Shown: piece after piece, positions 51,405-60,646 of the stretch
Position numbering within the stretch: the first letter of the stretch is position 1
Layout of the letters: each line of letters starts with the position of its first letter
Source: Humibacillus sp. DSM 29435
Lineage (GTDB): Bacteria > Actinomycetota > Actinomycetes > Actinomycetales > Dermatophilaceae
Assembly (NCBI RefSeq): GCF_001758225.1
Contig: NZ_MAST01000023.1
Span: 1-64,000, forward strand
Direction: 5' to 3'
Length of the DNA stretch: 64,000 bases
Program-made: the position numbers and the translations under genes
The notes under the pieces: generated by a model
The model's database searches: none
The model's input: the letters and a program-made list of their open reading frames with translations, nothing else
What the model was told of the DNA's origin: nothing

Positions 51405-53267
51405 GTGAGCGGTCAGCCGCGGTCGGGAACGACGCCGTGGTCGGGCTCGCAACGCACCCCTCTTCGGGTGTTCGTGCAGACCGAGACCGGGAGCAGCGTG
51501 CTGCTGCTGCTCGCGGCCCTCGTGGCGATCGGTTGGGTGGCGATCGACCCGAGCTCGTACCAGGCGTTGTGGCAGACGCCCCTCGGGGTGCGGTTGGGGG
51601 CCTTCGAGCTGGGCCAGGATCTTCGTGGGTGGGTCAACAACGGCTTGATGACCTTCTTCTTCCTGGTCATCGGCCTCGAGGCCCGCCGCGCCTTCGACGT
51701 CGGCGACCTGCGCGAGCGGCGCCGGGTGCTGCTGCCCGTGCTGGCCGGGACCGGGGGGATGCTCGCCTCGGTCGGTATCTACCTGGCCCTCAACGCCGGA
51801 AGCCCGGCCGCGAGCGGTTGGGGCGTCGCGTTGTCCACCGACACCGCCTTCGCCCTGGCGCTGCTGGCGGTGGCGCGGGCCCGCCCGCTGCAGCCGCTCC
51901 GGGCGTTCCTGGTGACCGTGGTCGTGGTCGATGACCTCGTCTCGCTGCTCGTCATCGCAGCGGTCTACAGCGGCCCGGTGAGCATCGGCCCCCTGGTGGC
52001 CGGGGTCGGCGTGTTCGGGCTGATCTGTCTGACGGTCTGGCTGCAGGTGCGGGTCGGCGTCTGGTATCTGCTCGCCGGTGTCGTGGCCTGGGCGTGCCTG
52101 TTCGTGTCCGGGCTGGACCCGCTCATCGTCGGGCTCGCCCTGGGGCTGTTGTCGTACGCCCTGCCGGTCAGCACGGACGCGCTCGAGGGTGCCACGACCC
52201 GGATGAGGTCGTTCCGCGAGCAGCCGACCTCCGAGCTGGCTCGGGACGCCCACCGCAGCCTGTCGTTGGCGGTCACCCCGAACGAGCGGCTGCAGCTGGT
52301 GTTCCATCCGTGGTCGAGCTACGTCATCGTGCCCCTGTTCGCGCTCGCGAACGCCGGCATCCCCATCAACGGGCACAGTCTCGGCCAGGCCCTACGCTCG
52401 CCCATCGCGGTCGGGATCACGCTCGCGTACGTGGTCGGGAAACCGCTCGGCATCCTGGGCGCATCGTGGCTGACCCGTACGCTCAGCGGGCGTCGACTCG
52501 AGCCGCCGGTCGGCTGGGCCGCTGTGCTGGGCGGCGGCACCAGCGCCGGCGTCGGTTTCACCGTGTCGCTGCTGATCGCGACCCTGGCCTTCGAGGGCGA
52601 GCAGCAGACCGACGCGAAGATCGGCATCCTCGCCTCGGCGGCGATCTCGGCGGTCATGACCGTGCTCGTCTTCCGTGGGATCGCAACGCTGCCCGCTCGG
52701 CTACGTGCTCGGGCCGTCTTCGGCAGCCTGCCTCCGCTGACCGATCTCACCGAACCGGTCGACCCCGAGCACGACCACATCCGAGGAGACGCTGACGCGC
52801 CCGTGACCCTGCTCGAGTACGGAGACCTGGAATGCCCGTACTGCGGGCAGGCCGAGCCAGCGGTCCGCGAGGTACTGGCCAGCAACACCGACATCCGCTA
52901 CGTCTGGCGCCACCTACCGCTGCGCGACGTGCACCCCCACGCCGAGCTCGCCGCCGAGGCGAGCGAGGCCGCCGCGAACCAGGACCGGTTCTGGGAGATG
53001 CACGACCGGCTGCTGGCCCACCAGGACGACCTCGAGCCCAAAGGCCTGATCGGCCACGCCGACGCTCTCGGGCTCGACGTCGAACAGTTTCGCCAAGATC
53101 TGCGCCGGCACACCGCCGCCGCCCGGATCGCGGCCGACGTCGAGGGCGCCGCCGAGAGCGGGGTGCGGGGAACCCCGACCTTCTTCATCAACGGTCGTCG
53201 CCACCACGGGGTGTACGACCTGGAGGCGCTGCTGGCCGGCATCCGAGAGGCCCGGGAACGAGAGTGA
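51405..53267 (+). CDS. NhaA Na+/H+ antiporter fused to a DsbA-like thioredoxin domain
   Basis: 620 residues, GTG start. The first 430 are NhaA: GLMTFFFLVIGLEARRAF, STDTAFALALLAVARAR with the first conserved Asp (about 143), and VVVVDDLVS (about 172) with the adjacent ion-binding Asp pair. After a short linker the C-terminal 170 residues are a thioredoxin-fold DsbA-like domain: LLEYGDLECPYCGQ has the active-site CPYC and GTPTFFINGRRHHG the cis-Pro loop. This fusion is known in actinobacteria. If the domain is outside it may form disulfides in extracytoplasmic proteins; which side of the membrane it faces is not determined here. GTG 51405 is the first plausible start. Confidence 0.94.
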   Translation: MSGQPRSGTTPWSGSQRTPLRVFVQTETGSSVLLLLAALVAIGWVAIDPSSYQALWQTPLGVRLGAFELGQDLRGWVNNGLMTFFFLVIGLEARRAFDVGDLRERRRVLLPVLAGTGGMLASVGIYLALNAGSPAASGWGVALSTDTAFALALLAVARARPLQPLRAFLVTVVVVDDLVSLLVIAAVYSGPVSIGPLVAGVGVFGLICLTVWLQVRVGVWYLLAGVVAWACLFVSGLDPLIVGLALGLLSYALPVSTDALEGATTRMRSFREQPTSELARDAHRSLSLAVTPNERLQLVFHPWSSYVIVPLFALANAGIPINGHSLGQALRSPIAVGITLAYVVGKPLGILGASWLTRTLSGRRLEPPVGWAAVLGGGTSAGVGFTVSLLIATLAFEGEQQTDAKIGILASAAISAVMTVLVFRGIATLPARLRARAVFGSLPPLTDLTEPVDPEHDHIRGDADAPVTLLEYGDLECPYCGQAEPAVREVLASNTDIRYVWRHLPLRDVHPHAELAAEASEAAANQDRFWEMHDRLLAHQDDLEPKGLIGHADALGLDVEQFRQDLRRHTAAARIAADVEGAAESGVRGTPTFFINGRRHHGVYDLEALLAGIREARERE

Positions 53268-53323
53268 GTCGACAGGCTGCCGCGGCCGGCTGCGGCGACG
53301 AACGAGCCGCACTCTCCCTCGGT

Positions 53324-55507
53324 TCAACCGTCCCGGTGTGGCGCGATCACCGTGTCGAAACACCGGTCGTTCGCGTCTATGACGGGTATCCGCGCCTGAA
53401 GGTGGGTGCCGCGACCCGGTGGGCTCGAGATCGTGAGCACGCCGTCACTGGCCTGCACCCGGTCCTGGAGGCCGGTCAGCCCGGTACCGGCGTCGGCGTC
53501 GGCACCGCCCGCACCGTCGTCGACGACGTTGATGACGAGCACGTCATCGCACAGGGCGACGTCGACGCGGGCACGCCCCGCCCGCGCGTGCTTCACGACG
53601 TTGGTCAACGCCTCGGCGACCACGAAGTAAGCCGTTGTCTCGACCTTCGTAGAGAGACGCGGCGCCTCGACCCGAATGCTGACCGGCAGGGCCAGATCGT
53701 CGGCCAACGACACCACACCCCGCCTGAGGCCACCCAAGGTCAAGGACGCAGGCAGGATGCCGTGCACCAGGTCACGCAGCTCCTGGCTGGCCCGCTCCGC
53801 GTTCCGCAGCGCCTCCGTCAAGAGACGTTCTGCCTGACCGTCGCCGGCCGTCATGGCTTCGCGGGCCAGCTTGAGGTTGATGATGGTGTGCACCAGCTGT
53901 TGCTGGGCCCCGTCGTGGACGTCGCGTTGCACGCGTCGACGAGTCTCGTCGGCGGTGGTGAGCACTCGCCGTCGGGAGGCCAGCAGCGCGTTCTTGTTCT
54001 GGGCTGCAGCAATGGCCGCCGCCGAGAGCTCCGCGAACTGCATGAGGCGGCTCTCGGTGCGCGGTGGGATCGGCGAGCCCGACGTGGTGGTCGACAGCGT
54101 GCCCCACACCGAGCCCTCCACGATCACGGGCACCGTCACCGCCCCGACGATTCCGAGACCGGCCGCAACGGCCGCGAGGGACGTCGCGGCGAAGTCATCG
54201 ACGCGATGCGGTTTTCCGGTCTGCCTGACGATGCCGGTGCCGGTGTCGTCGGTCAGCGGCACCCGCAGTCCTACGGGGGCAGGACTATTGCACGCCGCGA
54301 TCACCATGGCCTCACCCTCGCCGCCGTACCGCATCAGGGCCGCCGCCATTCCCCCCATCAGCTTCGAAGCCTCGCGCGCCGTTGCCTCGAGAACCTGCTC
54401 CAGCGGAGCGCCACGGGCTACGAGCTCCGCGACGATACGCAACGCTGTCTGCTCCTCCGCGACCTCACGCAGCTCGGCCCGGGACTCGGCGGCCGAGATC
54501 CCGGTTCCCGCCAGCTCGGCGAAGCTGACCAGGTGCTCCTCCGTGCCGCCCGGCAGTGGTCGGTCGTTACCGACCACGACGAGGACACCCCAGAGGTGCC
54601 CACGGATGAAGATCGGCACGGCGACCGTTGCGCTGAACCCACGGCCCGCCACGACCTCCGCCCAACCACCCGCAACCCCGGACAGGTCATCGACCCGCGC
54701 CGGACGCCCGGTTCGCCAGACCTGCGGAATGGCGCCCCCACCCTCTACGGAGGCGCGCATCCCGACCGCGATCCCCTCCGGGGCACCGGCCAGGGAGACG
54801 ATGCTCGAGTACCCGTCCCTCCCGAACCGGAGCAAAGACGTGAACTCGACGCCGGCCAGGCGCGCGGCCTGGTCGCTGACCGCCTGCATGACCGCTTCGA
54901 CCGGCGCCTCCCGGGCAGCCAGCTCGGCCACTCGACGCAACGCCGCCTGCTCGGCCGCGAGAGCCTGAGCCCGAGCGCGAGCCTCCGCGTTCACCAACGC
55001 GGCCGCGACCAGCGCGGCGAACTGCTCGAGCCGGCGTTCGGTGTCGGGAAGCAGTCGATGCTCGAGAGAGGTGCAACCGAGAACGCCCCACACCTGGGTC
55101 CCGACGATGATCGGCACACCGACGCTCAACCGGATGCCGCGCTCGTTTCTCGCCTGGGTCAAGGCAGTCTCACTCTGGTGGTCGTCTGAGCGGGCCGGAC
55201 ACCGGGTGCGGCGGATCGCGGCGACCAGCCCCAGGTCGGCAGGCAACGTCAGGCGAGTGCCGACCGCAGAACCGCTCCGGCCCACCCCCACCACGGTGGC
55301 GCACATCTCGCCGTCGACGCGCAGCAGGGTGGTGCACTCTCCCACCAGATCGGCGGCCTCAGCGGCGACCGAGCCGAGGAGAACCTCCTGAGACACCCCT
55401 TGGGCCATCAAGTCGACCACCCGCCGCAGCGCCGCCTGTTCCCGGGCCATGGCTTCGAGCTCGTCGCTGGCCTGCGCGCCGGCGATGGCCGTCACGGCGA
55501 TGCCCAC
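53324..55507 (-). CDS. Triple-GAF sensor histidine kinase (DevS/NarL type)
   Basis: 727 residues, GTG start. Three GAF domains occur in tandem (about 25-165, 185-330, 350-490), each introduced by an EQ.ALR.VA.L helix. The kinase is the HisKA_3 type: RRRVQRDVHDGAQQQLVHTI with the phospho-acceptor His at about 531, then an HATPase_c with DDGAGGADADAGTGLTGLQDRV. DevS/DosS uses such GAFs with heme for redox and gas sensing, but a heme ligand cannot be proved from sequence here. No membrane helices, so it is cytoplasmic. It follows the response regulator gene by 194 bases; no promoter was seen in that gap. Confidence 0.93.
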   Translation of the reverse strand: MGIAVTAIAGAQASDELEAMAREQAALRRVVDLMAQGVSQEVLLGSVAAEAADLVGECTTLLRVDGEMCATVVGVGRSGSAVGTRLTLPADLGLVAAIRRTRCPARSDDHQSETALTQARNERGIRLSVGVPIIVGTQVWGVLGCTSLEHRLLPDTERRLEQFAALVAAALVNAEARARAQALAAEQAALRRVAELAAREAPVEAVMQAVSDQAARLAGVEFTSLLRFGRDGYSSIVSLAGAPEGIAVGMRASVEGGGAIPQVWRTGRPARVDDLSGVAGGWAEVVAGRGFSATVAVPIFIRGHLWGVLVVVGNDRPLPGGTEEHLVSFAELAGTGISAAESRAELREVAEEQTALRIVAELVARGAPLEQVLEATAREASKLMGGMAAALMRYGGEGEAMVIAACNSPAPVGLRVPLTDDTGTGIVRQTGKPHRVDDFAATSLAAVAAGLGIVGAVTVPVIVEGSVWGTLSTTTSGSPIPPRTESRLMQFAELSAAAIAAAQNKNALLASRRRVLTTADETRRRVQRDVHDGAQQQLVHTIINLKLAREAMTAGDGQAERLLTEALRNAERASQELRDLVHGILPASLTLGGLRRGVVSLADDLALPVSIRVEAPRLSTKVETTAYFVVAEALTNVVKHARAGRARVDVALCDDVLVINVVDDGAGGADADAGTGLTGLQDRVQASDGVLTISSPPGRGTHLQARIPVIDANDRCFDTVIAPHRDG

Positions 55508-55677
55508 GACCCGGCACGAACGTGGTGCCGCATCGGGCGGGAGTGACTGACCGTGCCTGCGTTCGCGGAGACGAGAAAGCCCTGCCCGTCCTTATCGAAA
55601 CAGCCCACCCTGGCGGGGAGTACATCCAGAACGGCGGATGCCGCCTGGGCCTGCGCCACGAGCCCCTGTGACATCAA
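55492..55677 (-). pseudogene. Possible PAS-domain remnant upstream of the kinase
   Basis: A 61-codon frame between the response regulator and kinase genes. MMSQGLVAQAQAASAVLDVLPARVGCFDKDGQGFLVSANAG resembles the start of a PAS domain (a leucine/proline hinge then a D-x-DG strand and N). It ends 15 bases past the kinase start, in a different frame. It may be a remnant of an N-terminal domain lost by frameshift; a chance match is equally possible. Confidence 0.25.
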
Positions 55678-55701
55678 CGCCGCGCCATCAGTTCTGAGCC
55701 A

Positions 55702-56379
55702 TCAGCGCAAGGCGTCGCGCTGGCGCACGTACGCGAGAACGGCATGCACGCGGCGATGCTCACTGCTCTCGGACTCGAGGCCGAGCTTACGAAAGATGGC
55801 CGTGATGTGCTTCTCCACCGAGGCTCCACTGATGAACAGCCGCTGGGCGATCCCCGGGTTGGACTTGCCCTCGGCCATGACGGCCAGCACCGCCCTCTCT
55901 CGCTCAGTGAGAGCCGCGAGAAGGTCCCCCGGGCGGTGTCTTCCCAGCATTCGAGCGACGACTTCCGGGTCGAGCACGCTGCCTCCGGCGGCGACCCGCC
56001 CGACGGCATCCACAAAGCTCCCCACGTCACCGATCCGCTCCTTGAGCAGGTAACCGACGCCCTCGGGCCGGTCACCGATCAGGTCAAGAGCCAGTGCTGG
56101 CTCGCAGTACTGAGACAGCACCAGCACCCCGCTCTGCGGCAGCCGGCGACGAATCTGTAGAGCCGCAAGCAACCCATCGTCCTCGCCTCTGGGCGGCATC
56201 CGCACGTCGATGATCGCCACGTCAGGTCGTTCCACCAGAGCTCGACGTAGCAGGTCCTCAGCATCGCCTGACTGCGCCACGACCTCGTGTCCGGCCTCCG
56301 CCAGAATTCGCGCGACCCCCTCGCGAAGCAGAACATCGTCCTCGCCGATGGCCACCCGCAAGGCGGCCCCGGCGCTCAT
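55702..56379 (-). CDS. LuxR/NarL-type response regulator
   Basis: 225 residues. The receiver domain is complete: GEDDVLLREG acidic pocket, phospho-acceptor Asp58 in IIDVRMPP, and the conserved Lys in YLLKERIGD. The C-terminal LuxR helix-turn-helix is LTERERAVLAVMAEGKSNPGIAQRLFISGASVEKHITAIFRKLGLE. It is the likely output of the GAF kinase encoded downstream on the same strand. Its start overlaps the stop of a lone receiver gene, so the two are coupled. Confidence 0.95.
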   Translation of the reverse strand: MSAGAALRVAIGEDDVLLREGVARILAEAGHEVVAQSGDAEDLLRRALVERPDVAIIDVRMPPRGEDDGLLAALQIRRRLPQSGVLVLSQYCEPALALDLIGDRPEGVGYLLKERIGDVGSFVDAVGRVAAGGSVLDPEVVARMLGRHRPGDLLAALTERERAVLAVMAEGKSNPGIAQRLFISGASVEKHITAIFRKLGLESESSEHRRVHAVLAYVRQRDALR

Positions 56380-56747
56380 CCGCGATCCCGCGAGTCGAGC
56401 AGGCTGCGCAAGGTGTCCTCGGAGAGGTCCTCCTTGGCGACGAACCCCAGAGCGCCGGCCCGGTGCGCGGCCGTGACATGGGCTGGGCTGCTGTCTGAGG
56501 AGACCACTACAACCTCTGGGGGCCGCGACATCGCCAGGAGCATTCCGGCGAGGGCGAACCCATCGCCGTCGGGCAGCCTGACGTCGACGATGGCCACGTC
56601 CGGATGGGTCGCAGCCGCGAGCCTGAGGGCCTGCCCGACCCCCTCCGCCTCACCGGTGACGCGGTGGCCCCACCCCGTCAGCACGCGGGCCGCCAGCGCG
56701 CGAAAGCCTGGGTCGTCATCAACGATGAGAATCCTCCGACCGGACAC
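56376..56747 (-). CDS. Stand-alone receiver-domain protein
   Basis: 123 residues, GTG start. RRILIVDDDPGFRALA is the acidic pocket, Asp55 in IVDVRLPDG the phospho-acceptor, and FVAKEDLSEDTL the conserved Lys region. No output domain. Such lone receivers can act as phosphate sinks or connectors between kinases. Overlaps the LuxR regulator start (ATGA), and the two kinases in this window are candidate partners. The frame is open far upstream, but VSGRRILIV is the normal receiver start. Confidence 0.88.
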   Translation of the reverse strand: MSGRRILIVDDDPGFRALAARVLTGWGHRVTGEAEGVGQALRLAAATHPDVAIVDVRLPDGDGFALAGMLLAMSRPPEVVVVSSDSSPAHVTAAHRAGALGFVAKEDLSEDTLRSLLDSRDRG

Positions 56748-56886
56748 ACTCTCATGCTCGCACCCACCTTCGGGTTCCGAAGGTAGGGAGAACCCGAAAG
56801 CATCTTCTGGCGGGCGGTCTGGTCCGTCACCGGCTCGGCGCGCACGCTTCAAAGCGTACGCCGCCAATCGAAGCCGGAGGAAGACC

Positions 56887-57741
56887 ATGGGCACCATCAA
56901 CGTCGGCGCGGAGAACACCGCACCCATCGACCTGTACTACGAGGACAACGGCGCCGGCTCCCCCGTCGTGCTGCTGCACGGCTGGCCGCTGGACAGCCGC
57001 TCCTGGGAGCCACAGCTGCCTGCGCTCGTGCAGGCGGGATACCGCGTCGTGACCTACGACCGTCGCGGGTTCGGCCGATCCAGCCGGCCGAGCTCCGGCT
57101 ACGACTTCGACACCCTGGCCGCCGACCTGAGCGCCGTGATCGAGCACCTGGACCTGCACGACGTCACCCTTGTCGGCTTCTCCTTGGGCACCGGCGAGCT
57201 GGCCCGCTACATCGGCCGGCACGGCACCGACCGGGTTCGCTCCTGCGTCATGATCGAGAGCCTGGCCCCGAGCTTCGCCCAGTCGCCGCAGAACCCGCAG
57301 GGCGCCGACCAGGCTGCCGTCGCCGGGGTGCAGCAGGCCATCCTCAGCGACCGGTACGCCTGGTTGACCGGGCTGCTGGGCGACTTCCTCAACCTCGAGC
57401 AGTACCTCGGCAAAAGGGTCAGTGAGGAGACGGTTCGAGCGATGTGGCAAGCCGGAGCAGACGCCTCACCGCTGGCCACCTGGGCCTGCCCTGAGGGCTG
57501 GCTCGACGACTTCAGCGCCGACATCGCCCGGATCGACGTGCCCACCCTGGTGCTGCACGGCACCGCCGACCGCATCCTGTCGATCGAGGGTCAGGGACGC
57601 CGCCTGCACGCCGCTCTTCCGCAGGCCCGTTACGTCGAGGTCGACGGCGGGCCCCACGTCATGTGTGTCACCCACGCCGATGAGGTCAACCGGGAGCTGC
57701 TCGGCTTCCTCGGCGATGTGTCTGAGGGAAAGCGCTCGTGA
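56887..57741 (+). CDS. Alpha/beta hydrolase (non-heme chloroperoxidase-like)
   Basis: 284 residues. VVLLHGWPLDSRSWEPQLP is the oxyanion loop, VTLVGFSLGTGE the nucleophile (Ser99), LVLHGTADRILS the acid and DGGPHVMCVTHADEV the His. This is the perhydrolase/arylesterase (cofactor-free haloperoxidase) pattern: YDRRGFGRSSRPSSGYDFDTLAADL is typical. GGAGG precedes the ATG. It starts a compact run of four genes (hydrolase, cupin-hydrolase, PPOX, exported hydrolase) and is divergent from the two-component genes, whose promoter it may share. Confidence 0.92.
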   Translation: MGTINVGAENTAPIDLYYEDNGAGSPVVLLHGWPLDSRSWEPQLPALVQAGYRVVTYDRRGFGRSSRPSSGYDFDTLAADLSAVIEHLDLHDVTLVGFSLGTGELARYIGRHGTDRVRSCVMIESLAPSFAQSPQNPQGADQAAVAGVQQAILSDRYAWLTGLLGDFLNLEQYLGKRVSEETVRAMWQAGADASPLATWACPEGWLDDFSADIARIDVPTLVLHGTADRILSIEGQGRRLHAALPQARYVEVDGGPHVMCVTHADEVNRELLGFLGDVSEGKRS

Positions 57742-59030
57742 GCGCGGGACCATCCACGTCGCCGGCACCCGACGCGCTCACGGCCCGGCTGAAGCGCACC
57801 GAAGTGCAGCGCGAGGAGTCCTCCATCCCGGGCCGGCTCATCGTTCAGGTGCTCACCGAGATTCCCGTCGGGGTTGCGTCCGGGTGGCACACCCACCCGG
57901 GCGAGGAGGTCGGCTACATCCTCGCCGGCACCGTCGAGATGGCGATCAGGGGTCGTTCTACGATCGTCCTCCACGCGGGAGACGGCTTCCTCATCCCGCC
58001 GTCCACGCCACACAACGCCACCGACCTCGGCCCCGGCACCGGCCAGATGCTGTCGGTCTACCTGGTCGACCCCGGTCAACCTCTCGCCTCGCTCACCGGG
58101 GGGCTGACCGTGAGACAGCTCCTCCGCGCGCAGACGCCGGTACTCGACATCGCCTACTACGACGAAGGCCCCGCGGACGGTGAGCCGGTCGTGCTGCTGC
58201 ACGGGTATCCCTACGACGTGAACAGCTTTGTCGATGTCGTGCCGCTGCTCGTCCGCGACGGGTTCCGGGTCATCGTGCCGTACCTGCGCGGTCACGGCCC
58301 CACGCGGTTTCTCGACGCCAACACCTGCCGGTCCGGCGAGCAGGCGGCTCTGGGTAAGGACGTCGTCGACCTGCTCGACGCCTTGGGTCTGCCCCGCGCC
58401 ACGCTGGCAGGGTACGACTGGGGAGCCCGGGCGGCGTGCGTCGTCGCAGCCCTGTGGCCGCAGCGGTGTACGGCCCTGGTCAGCGTCAACGGCTACCTCA
58501 TCCAGAACATCGCAGTGGCGGCCACCCCACTGCGGCCTGACCTCGAGGCCGGCTTCTGGTACTTCTTCTACTTTCTCACGGCCCGCGGCGAGGCGGGGTT
58601 GCGCGCCAACCGCCGCGAGATCGCCCACGTCATCTGGGTCCGTAACTCGCCGGCCTGGTCCTTCAGCGAGACCGTGTTCGACACGGTGGCGGAGGCGTTC
58701 GACAACCCCGACTACGTCGACGTCGTGCTGCACTCCTACCGGCATCGTCTCGGCTACGCCGAGGGTGACGAGACCTACGCCGACATCGAAGCGGCGCTGG
58801 CCGGTCAGCCGACCATCTCCGTGCCGACCGTCACCCTCGACGGCGAGGCCGACGGGAACTTCCCTGCCACCGATGGCTCCTCGGCCGCCGCCCGCTTCAC
58901 CGGTCCTCGAACACACCACACCGTTCCGGCGGCCGGCCACAACCTGCCTGCCGAAGCACCAGCGGCCTTCGCCGCGGCTGTGCTCGAGGCCACCGGCCTG
59001 AAGGTGGTGGGCGCGGGGGCCGCGCCATGA
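57738..59030 (+). CDS. Cupin plus alpha/beta hydrolase fusion (epoxide-hydrolase-like)
   Basis: 430 residues, GTG start overlapping the previous stop. Residues about 20-125 form a cupin: GWHTHPGEEVGYILAG with metal-binding His51, His53 and Glu57 and a later PHNATD. From about 140 an alpha/beta hydrolase domain follows: VVLLHGYPYDVNSFVDVV, then LAGYDWGARAACVVA, whose nucleophile is Asp (about 227), as in epoxide hydrolases and haloalkane dehalogenases; the final AAGHNLPAEAP carries the His. The fused cupin could bind a substrate or dioxygenate it before hydrolysis. The order and fusion are clear; function is inference. Confidence 0.9.
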   Translation: MSAGPSTSPAPDALTARLKRTEVQREESSIPGRLIVQVLTEIPVGVASGWHTHPGEEVGYILAGTVEMAIRGRSTIVLHAGDGFLIPPSTPHNATDLGPGTGQMLSVYLVDPGQPLASLTGGLTVRQLLRAQTPVLDIAYYDEGPADGEPVVLLHGYPYDVNSFVDVVPLLVRDGFRVIVPYLRGHGPTRFLDANTCRSGEQAALGKDVVDLLDALGLPRATLAGYDWGARAACVVAALWPQRCTALVSVNGYLIQNIAVAATPLRPDLEAGFWYFFYFLTARGEAGLRANRREIAHVIWVRNSPAWSFSETVFDTVAEAFDNPDYVDVVLHSYRHRLGYAEGDETYADIEAALAGQPTISVPTVTLDGEADGNFPATDGSSAAARFTGPRTHHTVPAAGHNLPAEAPAAFAAAVLEATGLKVVGAGAAP

Positions 59031-59671
59031 GCGGTGCGTACGGGGACGTCGCCTTCACGCGGGACGTTCGAGCGGCCCAGACGCACTACGGGCGAAGTGC
59101 CGCACTGGCCCGGCTGGGCATGGGTGAGCGGTTCGCCAGCGCGGTGGACGAGCCGGAGCAGGCCCTTTCCAGCCTTGAGGCGGCGTTCATTCGCGATCGC
59201 GACGGCTTCTACCTCGCGACCGTGTCCAGCACCGGCTGGCCCTACGTTCAGTTTCGCGGCGGCCCACCCGGCTTCGTCCAGGTGACCGACGAGCACACCC
59301 TGCGCTGGGCGGACTTTCGCGGCAACTGCCAGCTGGTCAGCACCGGCAACCTGTCCGGCTCGAACAAGGTGTCGTTGTTCTTCATGGACTACCCCCGTCA
59401 GGCCCGGCTCAAGGTGTATGGCCATGCCGTCGTGCTCGATGCCCGCGAGGCCAGAGACCAGGTCGAAGAGGTGGCCGTGCCGGGCTACCGGGGCATCGTG
59501 GAACGGGTCGTCACCGTTCGCGTCGTGGCCTACGACTGGAACTGCCCGAGCCACATCACCCCGCGCTACACGATTCCCGAGCTCCAAGGCGTTCTTGGTC
59601 CTCGAGGGAACAGCAACACCCACAACCCAACCGAGGGAGAAGATCATGAGAAGCAAGAGACGCGACGATGA
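59027..59671 (+). CDS. Pyridoxamine 5'-phosphate oxidase-like flavoprotein
   Basis: 214 residues. The split-barrel FMN-binding fold is suggested by IRDRDGFYLATVSSTGWPYVQFRGGPPGFVQV, NLSGSNKVSLFFMDYPRQARLKVYGHAVVL and the C-terminal VVAYDWNCPSHITPRYT. These belong to the PPOX-type/general-stress-like family rather than true PdxH. It probably reduces or binds a flavin-dependent substrate. ATG overlaps the stop of the cupin-hydrolase (ATGA), and the next gene begins 26 bases before this one ends. Confidence 0.87.
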   Translation: MSGAYGDVAFTRDVRAAQTHYGRSAALARLGMGERFASAVDEPEQALSSLEAAFIRDRDGFYLATVSSTGWPYVQFRGGPPGFVQVTDEHTLRWADFRGNCQLVSTGNLSGSNKVSLFFMDYPRQARLKVYGHAVVLDAREARDQVEEVAVPGYRGIVERVVTVRVVAYDWNCPSHITPRYTIPELQGVLGPRGNSNTHNPTEGEDHEKQETRR

Positions 59672-60644
59672 CCGCCAAGGCGACCAGGAGCCATCCGGCA
59701 CGCCCAGGCGTTCGATGCTTGCAGCCGGCGCCGGTATCGCCGTGGGCGCGGCCACCTTGGGCGCGGCCGGTTCGGCGTCCGCCGCCAGCCCGAACACGGT
59801 CGAGACGCTCACTGCGGCTCGGTCGCACGAACCCGGAACCCGGATCCCGGTCGCACCCGGCGTCTCGGTCAACATCTCGGACCAGGATGGTGGCCGACGG
59901 GGCACCGTCGTCTTCGTTCCTGGTTGGCCGCTGTCCTCCGCGACGTTCGAGTACACCTACCAGTTCCTCGCCGACCACGGCTACCGCGCCATCGGCATCG
60001 ACCAACGCGGCTTCGGCCTCTCCGATGCCCCCTACGGGCCGTATGACTACAACGTGTGGGCCCGCGACATCCTGACCGTCCTGCAGAGCCTCTCGCTACG
60101 CAACGTCACCCTCGTCGGTCACTCCATGGGCGCCGCCGTCGCCCTGCGACACGCAGCCCGGTTCGGCAGCCGCATCAGCAAGCTGGTGCTGGCAGAGATA
60201 CCCGCCCCACGCTTCGTCTACGGGTCGAAGTCGGCAGACCTGACGGCCGCGATCAACGGCCTGATCGCCGGCTACGCCACCGACCGGGCGGCGACGGTCC
60301 GGTCGTTCAGCGGCAACTTCTTCGCCACCCACACCGACATCACCACCGACCCGTTCCTCCAGTTCTTCGAACGCCAGTGCCTCGACCAGGCATCGCTGCC
60401 CGCCAGCCGCGCCGGGTTGATCGCCCTCCGCGACACCGACCTCACCTCCGACCTCGCCAAGGTCTCGGTCAAGACCCTCGTCTTCCACGCCATCAACGAC
60501 AAGATCGTGCCGCTCGACCACGGGCAAGCCGTCGCCGACGGCATCCGTCGGGCCAGGCTCGTCACCTTCGCCACGGCCGGACACGCCGTCTACGTCGACG
60601 AACCCGAGAAGTTCAACCGGGAACTGCTCGACTTCATCCGCTAG
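59646..60644 (+). CDS. Exported alpha/beta hydrolase with Tat-type signal
   Basis: 332 residues. The N-terminus has a twin-arginine-like [16 protein letters not shown] motif followed by an Ala-rich hydrophobic stretch and a likely AXA cleavage site (SASAA), so it is exported folded. The mature part is an alpha/beta hydrolase: [16 protein letters not shown], nucleophile in [28 protein letters not shown] and [20 protein letters not shown] precedes the ATG. It overlaps the PPOX gene by 26 bases. Possibly a perhydrolase or lipase; the substrate is unknown. Confidence 0.9.
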   Translation: MRSKRRDDDRQGDQEPSGTPRRSMLAAGAGIAVGAATLGAAGSASAASPNTVETLTAARSHEPGTRIPVAPGVSVNISDQDGGRRGTVVFVPGWPLSSATFEYTYQFLADHGYRAIGIDQRGFGLSDAPYGPYDYNVWARDILTVLQSLSLRNVTLVGHSMGAAVALRHAARFGSRISKLVLAEIPAPRFVYGSKSADLTAAINGLIAGYATDRAATVRSFSGNFFATHTDITTDPFLQFFERQCLDQASLPASRAGLIALRDTDLTSDLAKVSVKTLVFHAINDKIVPLDHGQAVADGIRRARLVTFATAGHAVYVDEPEKFNRELLDFIR

Positions 60645-60646
60645 TC

